A program made the translations under genes and the position numbers. A DNA stretch of 27,589 nt, taken from a virus. The stretch spans positions 1 through 27,589 of IMG/VR virus record IMGVR_UViG_3300032294_000831, one strand, 5' to 3'. Below are positions 23,984 through 27,589 of the stretch, in pieces. Below the pieces are notes generated by a model that did no database searches, was not told the DNA's origin, and saw nothing but the letters and a program-made list of their open reading frames with translations. Each line of letters opens with the position of its first letter. The stretch's first letter is position 1.

Positions 23984-24181
23984 TTAGAGGCGGCGCATTT
24001 CGCCCTTAAAAGACTTTTCCAAATAGACTGCGACGTCCTCTGTCACATCTATTGGCTCTTGGTGCTTTACCACACGTCCATCGGGTAATTGAATATCACC
24101 ACGGTACGACGAGAATAGCTTGATAAGTTTCTCGTCGCCCGTAGTTTCTTGTCTGACCGCTTCTTTCCTTGGTCTTGCCAT
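23984..24181 (-). CDS. Small capsid-region protein of unknown function
   Basis: 65 residues. A basic, disordered start (MARPRKEAVRQETTGDEK) is followed by a compact part: LIKLFSSYRGDIQLPDGRVVKHQEPIDVTEDVAVYLEKSFKGEMRRL. The second half looks like a small beta unit plus a helix. Small proteins of this kind often sit between major capsid and connector genes; no role is established. A frame-shifted minus-strand ORF at 24067-24252 overlaps this gene and the capsid end, but has no family likeness. Confidence 0.7.
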   Translation of the reverse strand: MARPRKEAVRQETTGDEKLIKLFSSYRGDIQLPDGRVVKHQEPIDVTEDVAVYLEKSFKGEMRRL

Positions 24182-24205
24182 AACTTCCCCCAGCGAATAT
24201 GCCGA

Positions 24206-25183
24206 TTATACGGCGTATTGGAAATATAGCAATTCTTTAGGACGTTGTGCAACTACTCCGGTGAATTGACCAAACGCTACGTTTTCCCATGTAAAGCCGT
24301 TTACTGTTCCAGCCTGTGTCATGGTGTAGTCGATTGGTAGGTCCATTTTAAGGGACGTTTCATCGTAGTTGTACATTGCGTAACGGTTGTTTACGCCGTC
24401 GAAGTTTTCTGCGTCTGCGTATGCGCAAGGCATAATCTTGAACGCTGCATTCATGGTTACGGACTTAAATGCTGCCTCGAGCAATTCCAGCTTAGTTTTC
24501 AGCGGGAAGGTCGCGTCTGGGAAGTTAATCAGTCCGTTCCAATCTTTTTCAGGCAATGCCAAGTGTGTCGGCCTTGCTGTACGGCTGGAGTTAGCTCGGT
24601 ACACTTCGTAAACGCTTCCAGCGAATGCGTTAAACTCAACCGCTGTCATGCTAGAGATTGGTTTGGTAATTGTGGTCAAGTTGACCGTTGCGTCCGCTTG
24701 GTTCAAAAGACCTTTAGAATCTTCGTAGCCAAGGAATGCGATTTTTTGGATACCAAGTTCCCACTCTTTGCGGCGAGCTGTTTCGCGTGCTTCGATTAGG
24801 CTAAATAGCGTGTTAGCGCGCATAGCTTCTTCTAGCTCGAAAATGTTGTACGCCATGCCTTTAGCCCATGAGTAAATTACTTGTGGGATTTGGTCGTAAG
24901 CGGCATCAACATGGGCCAAGCGGCTAGAGTTTGACGCGTTAGAAATAACGCCAGTATCAAAACCCTCACCCTTTAGGTAGGTTCTCCAGTTAATAATTTG
25001 ACGCTGATACGCGCCGTTTCCCATTACTACCGGTACATAATCTGCGAAAGCAATTTCGTAGAATTTCTGTACCGAGACTTTTTGAGCGACTGCGGTTAGC
25101 GTCGTGATTAGCTGTTGGTAACCGAGGGAGTTTTGGTTAATCCCACCGGTCGACGGATCATAAAATTGAAAAGGATTTTTCAT
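24206..25183 (-). CDS. Major capsid protein (DUF2184-like)
   Basis: 325 residues, AGGGGA ribosome site. The N-terminus has TLTAVAQKVSVQKFYEIAFADYVPVVMGNGAYQRQIINWRTYLKGEGFDTGVISNASNSSRLAHVDAAYDQI, then WAKGMAYNIFELEEAMRANTLFSLIEARETARRKEWELGIQKIAFLGYED, matching DUF2184 major capsid proteins of small contractile phages. A FPLKTKLELLEAAFKSVTMNAAFKIMPCAYAD stretch and the C-terminal FTGVVAQRPKELLYFQYAV complete it. It is expected to have the HK97 fold and form the shell. The order protease/scaffold, cement, capsid supports this. There is no long N-terminal delta domain, in line with a separate scaffold. Confidence 0.93.
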   Translation of the reverse strand: MKNPFQFYDPSTGGINQNSLGYQQLITTLTAVAQKVSVQKFYEIAFADYVPVVMGNGAYQRQIINWRTYLKGEGFDTGVISNASNSSRLAHVDAAYDQIPQVIYSWAKGMAYNIFELEEAMRANTLFSLIEARETARRKEWELGIQKIAFLGYEDSKGLLNQADATVNLTTITKPISSMTAVEFNAFAGSVYEVYRANSSRTARPTHLALPEKDWNGLINFPDATFPLKTKLELLEAAFKSVTMNAAFKIMPCAYADAENFDGVNNRYAMYNYDETSLKMDLPIDYTMTQAGTVNGFTWENVAFGQFTGVVAQRPKELLYFQYAV

Positions 25184-25195
25184 TGTTTTCCCCTA

Positions 25196-25651
25196 TTAAA
25201 CGACTGTTAAAACTAGGCAACGAATCAACTGACCCGCAGCGGTTGCTTTTTCCATAGCGATACCTACGACCGATTCATCCGGTCCAGCGCCTAGAACAAC
25301 GCCGGGGGTTGCAGGGTCATAAGTAAGGCGAGCTCCGGACGCTAGTGCGCTGCCGGCTTCCACCATTGCAATTGTGCCAAGGATTGCGACCTCTAGTTTG
25401 TCGCCTGACGCCCATGCTGCTTTGAGCGGGTTGGTCAGTACCATACCGAGGTACTTTGAAGCGCGGTCGACGCCCTTCTTAACTACCGATACGGCTGGCG
25501 CTACAGACGCGGCAACGTCTGCAAGCATGACGAATTCACCCGCGCTAATCAAATCAGCGGGGTCGGCGCTTGAATACTGGCAAGTGATCGACGAGCCGGA
25601 ATCAAGCGTCCCTTTCAATGTCGTGATAGTAAACTGGTTCTGGTTTAACAT
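25196..25651 (-). CDS. Head decoration / structural cement protein
   Basis: 151 residues, AGGGGGA ribosome site. It is beta-rich with Ala/Gly/Val/Ser: TLKGTLDSGSSITCQYSSADPADLISAGEFVMLADVA, a Lys-Lys-Gly-Val-Asp loop, ASKYLGMVLTNPLKAAWASGDKLEVAILGTIAMVEAGSALASGARLTYDPATPGVVLGAGPDESVVGIAMEKATAAGQLIRCLVL. The strand order ending in G-I-A-M-E-x-A-x-A-x-G-x-L-I-R-C-L resembles the phage cement/decoration proteins that trimerise on the capsid surface. It is found between scaffold and capsid genes, the usual place. Family assignment is by pattern and place. Confidence 0.8.
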   Translation of the reverse strand: MLNQNQFTITTLKGTLDSGSSITCQYSSADPADLISAGEFVMLADVAASVAPAVSVVKKGVDRASKYLGMVLTNPLKAAWASGDKLEVAILGTIAMVEAGSALASGARLTYDPATPGVVLGAGPDESVVGIAMEKATAAGQLIRCLVLTVV

Positions 25652-25671
25652 TTAAAAAATCCCCCTACTGA

Positions 25672-26292
25672 TTATTTTGAACTACCATAACGAGCGCGAC
25701 CCATATCGGTACGCTCGCGAAGGCTAACGAATTGTGTCGTCACTTCGACATCTTTACCATTTTCATAAGCCGCTTTAAGGCTGTTGAAACGAGCTGTTTC
25801 ATCCGCTGCATTACACTTGGCTTCGGCATCTTTACGAGCTTCGTCTTCGTGCTCTTTTGCTTTTTCTTTGTCTTTGGCTTCGTGCTCTTTAGCTTCGTCT
25901 TTGTCTTTAGCTTCGTGCTCTTTTTTGTCTTCTGACTCATGCTCTTTGGCCTCGTCTTTTGCTTCGTGTTCTTTGGCTTCGTCTTTGTCTTTAGCCTCTT
26001 GCATTTTTGCTTCACCTTCGGCGCTATGTTTTTTAGCGGCGTGGTATTCGCTGACAAGTTCGTGGACCTTCATTTTGCGCCCGTCGACTTCGACTTCGTC
26101 GTCGGCATTTAGAACGCGGGCCGCTGGCTTAGCTTCTTCTTCTTTTTTAGCCGCTTCCTTGGCTTTCATCGTTTTTAGTTCTTCGACAACTTTAGACAAT
26201 GGAACTTGACCATGTTCTAGCTCTAGAACTAGCTCCTCGTTCTCATTTGCCTTAACTTCCTCACGCACGGTGCGCCAAATTTTAGCGAGCAT
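25672..26292 (-). CDS. Nested scaffold protein from internal start
   Basis: In frame with the protease gene, Met182 (26292) is preceded on the minus strand by GGGGGA (26304-26299) at ideal distance, followed by an A/T-rich spacer. This would make a 206-residue protein holding only the scaffold region. Such nested scaffold genes are known from lambda C/Nu3 and many related phages. The Gly-Gly-Ile-Lys coding of the ribosome site falls exactly at the junction between the protease and scaffold domains. Expected to be made in large excess over the full protein. Confidence 0.75.
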   Translation of the reverse strand: MLAKIWRTVREEVKANENEELVLELEHGQVPLSKVVEELKTMKAKEAAKKEEEAKPAARVLNADDEVEVDGRKMKVHELVSEYHAAKKHSAEGEAKMQEAKDKDEAKEHEAKDEAKEHESEDKKEHEAKDKDEAKEHEAKDKEKAKEHEDEARKDAEAKCNAADETARFNSLKAAYENGKDVEVTTQFVSLRERTDMGRARYGSSK

Positions 26293-26835
26293 TTTTATTC
26301 CCCCAATGGAATTGGCTTTTGAATTTATTAATATGGTACTAGGGCTAACCTCAGGTTGTCTAGTGCCGGACGACTTGGAATTTAAAAAAACCGGGTCTTT
26401 AGCCATTTCGTATCGTGGATTCTTAACAATCGCTAAATGCTCATAGCGTGCGGTTAGCAGCTCCCGGTCATAGGGGACGTTGTTATAAGTCCCGCCGTTT
26501 TTATAATCATTGCCATACCAAGCGGTGCTTACTCCGTAGCCACTCTTTAAAAGCTGGACCGCCTCGTCATCGTCGACCACGAATTCGGCATACCATAGGT
26601 CGTCTGCGCTATCGTAATCAAACTTAGCTACACGCCCTACGACCTTTATGTCTTTAATGGATTGCCCGTCGATGGGAATACCCGGGTGTTCGATTACGAC
26701 CGGAATGCCGTAAGCTGTCTTAGCCAGTTCGTCTAGGCTATTCTGTGTGACTAGGATTGTCTCGTCTGGATAGCTGACAAGCCCCCTGCGCATACAAGGC
26801 ATTCTGATAGTTTTTCCTACTGCCATTTCGGCCAT
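25672..26835 (-). CDS. Prohead maturation protease fused to scaffold (DUF2213-like)
   Basis: 387 residues. Residues 1-150 are DUF2213-like: MRRGLVSYPDETILVT, AYGIPVVIEHPGIPIDGQSIKDIKVVGRVAKFDYD, then EAVQLLKSGYGVSTAWYGND and ARYEHLAIVKNPRYE. By analogy with U35-type proteases the likely catalytic residues are His50 (IEHPG) and Ser103 (YGVSTAWY), with Glu132/His133 region as the third position (inference). From about residue 180 the protein becomes a charged helical scaffold: MLAKIWRTVREEVKANENEELVLELEHGQVPLSKV, then a Lys/Glu/His/Asp/Ala-rich repeat at about 280-345 and a C-terminal capsid-binding-like end. The scaffold part also has its own start at residue 182 (next entry). It controls shell assembly and is then cleaved. 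Confidence 0.88.
   Translation of the reverse strand: MAEMAVGKTIRMPCMRRGLVSYPDETILVTQNSLDELAKTAYGIPVVIEHPGIPIDGQSIKDIKVVGRVAKFDYDSADDLWYAEFVVDDDEAVQLLKSGYGVSTAWYGNDYKNGGTYNNVPYDRELLTARYEHLAIVKNPRYEMAKDPVFLNSKSSGTRQPEVSPSTILINSKANSIGGIKMLAKIWRTVREEVKANENEELVLELEHGQVPLSKVVEELKTMKAKEAAKKEEEAKPAARVLNADDEVEVDGRKMKVHELVSEYHAAKKHSAEGEAKMQEAKDKDEAKEHEAKDEAKEHESEDKKEHEAKDKDEAKEHEAKDKEKAKEHEDEARKDAEAKCNAADETARFNSLKAAYENGKDVEVTTQFVSLRERTDMGRARYGSSK
25840..25998 (-). repeat. Imperfect repeats encoding Lys-Glu-His-Glu-Ala-Lys-Asp units
   Basis: Repeats of the form AAAGA(G)CACGAAGCCAAAGAC on the minus strand code for KEHEAKD/DEAK units of a charged single helix in the scaffold. Spacing is imperfect, with copies differing by deletions of 6-15 bases. 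Confidence 0.7.
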
Positions 26836-26836
26836 A

Positions 26837-27091
26837 TTACATTAACCCCAATCGGCTAAGTTTTTGTTTTAGTTCTTCCGCTTTTTCTGGGTGTTCTTTT
26901 AAAACTTGCTTATGAACGATTGCGGCATATTTTTTTAACGTCGACTCGTCTTTTTCTTTTAGAACGTCTGCCGCCATAGAGGTAAATCCCAACGATTTTA
27001 AAAGGGCCGATAGCGCATCTTGAACGCCGGCATTATCCGCCCGCCACTGACTCGAGTATTTGTTCTTTGTTAAGTCTAACATCGTTGCCAT
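26837..27091 (-). CDS. Small tagged head-region protein 3
   Basis: 84 residues from ATG at 27091 (MATMLDL) or 76-81 from the internal ATG at 27082 that matches its paralogues. Residues 4-18 carry the tag MLDLTKNKYSSQWRA, nearly identical to the tag of the gene at 27588. The rest is a helical body: VQDALSALLKSLGFTSMAADVLKEKDESTLKKYAAIVHKQVLKEHPEKAEELKQKL. No known family. It lies just upstream of the protease/scaffold gene in the head operon. Confidence 0.75.
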   Translation of the reverse strand: MATMLDLTKNKYSSQWRADNAGVQDALSALLKSLGFTSMAADVLKEKDESTLKKYAAIVHKQVLKEHPEKAEELKQKLSRLGLM

Positions 27092-27094
27092 TTG

Positions 27095-27292
27095 TTACCT
27101 CGGTGTGCTGTCTACTACTTGTTTAAACCTAGCCATAGCGTCGCCGCTTGTCTCGCCAAAAAATTGACCGACCTTTGAGCGTATACGCCACTGTAAACCC
27201 ATGTGCTGCAATTCATATTCTACGCCACGATATTGCCCGCGTCCATTGGTGCGGAAATTGGAGCTATAACGGTTGTGGGTTAGGTCGAGCAT
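27095..27292 (-). CDS. Small tagged head-region protein 2
   Basis: 65 residues. Start overlaps the previous stop as TAATG. It begins with a diverged copy of the same tag, MLDLTHNRYSSNFRTN, then a different short body: RGQYRGVEYELQHMGLQWRIRSKVGQFFGETSGDAMARFKQVVDSTPR. The body is basic and may fold into a small alpha/beta unit. No known family. Its position between the other two tagged genes argues for a shared role in head assembly or ejected cargo, as inference. Confidence 0.72.
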   Translation of the reverse strand: MLDLTHNRYSSNFRTNGRGQYRGVEYELQHMGLQWRIRSKVGQFFGETSGDAMARFKQVVDSTPR

Positions 27293-27588
27293 TATTTATA
27301 AACCGCCTGATATTCCCTGCGAGCTTTTTCTAATTCTTCTTTTACTTGACGAATTGCTGCGGAATCGCCTTTTGATTTTACTGCTTTTAATTTTTGTTCT
27401 AAATCATCGACTTTCTTTGCAAGCTTGTCTAAATCATATTTTTTAGGCTGTTCTTTAAATCGGTCTTTAACTTTTTTCAGTTGGTCGTCTTCTAAGTCTA
27501 TTACCTCTTTAGGGTGCGGTTGAATTTCAACACGAGCGTTATCCGCTCGCCACTGACTTGAATACCTGTTCTTAGTTAGGTCTAGCAT
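27292..27588 (-). CDS. Small tagged head-region protein 1
   Basis: 98 residues starting one base from the right edge, so the ribosome site is outside the window. The tag MLDLTKNRYSSQWRADNAR is followed by an acidic/basic coiled-coil body: VIDLEDDQLKKVKDRFKEQPKKYDLDKLAKKVDDLEQKLKAVKSKGDSAAIRQVKEELEKARREYQAVY. The body has clear heptads (residues 50-95). No known family. First of three adjacent tagged genes. The start is supported by the alignment of the tag with its two paralogues. Confidence 0.75.
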   Translation of the reverse strand: MLDLTKNRYSSQWRADNARVEIQPHPKEVIDLEDDQLKKVKDRFKEQPKKYDLDKLAKKVDDLEQKLKAVKSKGDSAAIRQVKEELEKARREYQAVYK

Positions 27589-27589
27589 T

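Noticed and set aside
1-27589. tRNA genes, CRISPR arrays, insertion sequences and integration sites
   Set aside because: I saw no cloverleaf, no regularly spaced repeats with spacers, no transposase and no terminal inverted repeats.

Overview
The window is the structural half of a contractile-tailed bacteriophage (Caudoviricetes, myovirus morphology), probably infecting a Gram-negative bacterium. The morphotype follows from recognisable sheath, tube, baseplate hub, spike, plug, wedge and gpJ-like proteins. The host guess rests on two phage proteins with Sec-type signal peptides and is an inference. No host gene, tRNA, rRNA, integrase or CRISPR is visible, so host genus and lifestyle cannot be fixed. 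No portal or terminase is present; these presumably lie beyond the right edge.

Layout, left to right. (1) 1-2387, plus strand: a protein of unknown function, then, behind an extended -10 promoter, three genes: a 63-aa membrane peptide, a secreted 255-aa unknown protein and a secreted papain-family (C1A) cysteine protease. (2) 2388-2548: convergent terminators where the plus and minus units meet. (3) 2537-3125, minus: a stand-alone LysR-type winged helix overlapping a VRR-NUC nuclease. (4) 3201-11761, minus: a small unknown protein, a holin-like membrane peptide, two very large collagen-like fibre proteins and small fibre-associated proteins. (5) 11763-27588, minus, read right to left: three small proteins sharing one N-terminal tag, a fused maturation protease/scaffold, cement protein, major capsid protein, connector and completion proteins, tail terminator, sheath, tube, frameshifted tail chaperone, tape measure, Dit-like protein, plug, hub, spike, gp25-like wedge, gpJ-like, DUF2612, tail fibre and collar protein.

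The minus-strand genes are packed with ATGA or TAATG overlaps and gaps of a few bases, as in one long late operon in the usual head-to-tail order. Two recoding or nesting devices can be read from the DNA: a T TTT TTC slippery site with a downstream stem-loop in the chaperone gene, and a strong internal ribosome site inside the protease gene that would yield a separate scaffold.

The least ordinary parts are the plus-strand secreted cassette with the papain-like protease, the short peptide tag shared by three otherwise unrelated small proteins at the head end, the isolated LysR DNA-binding domain, and the pair of giant collagen fibres that share an inserted globular module.
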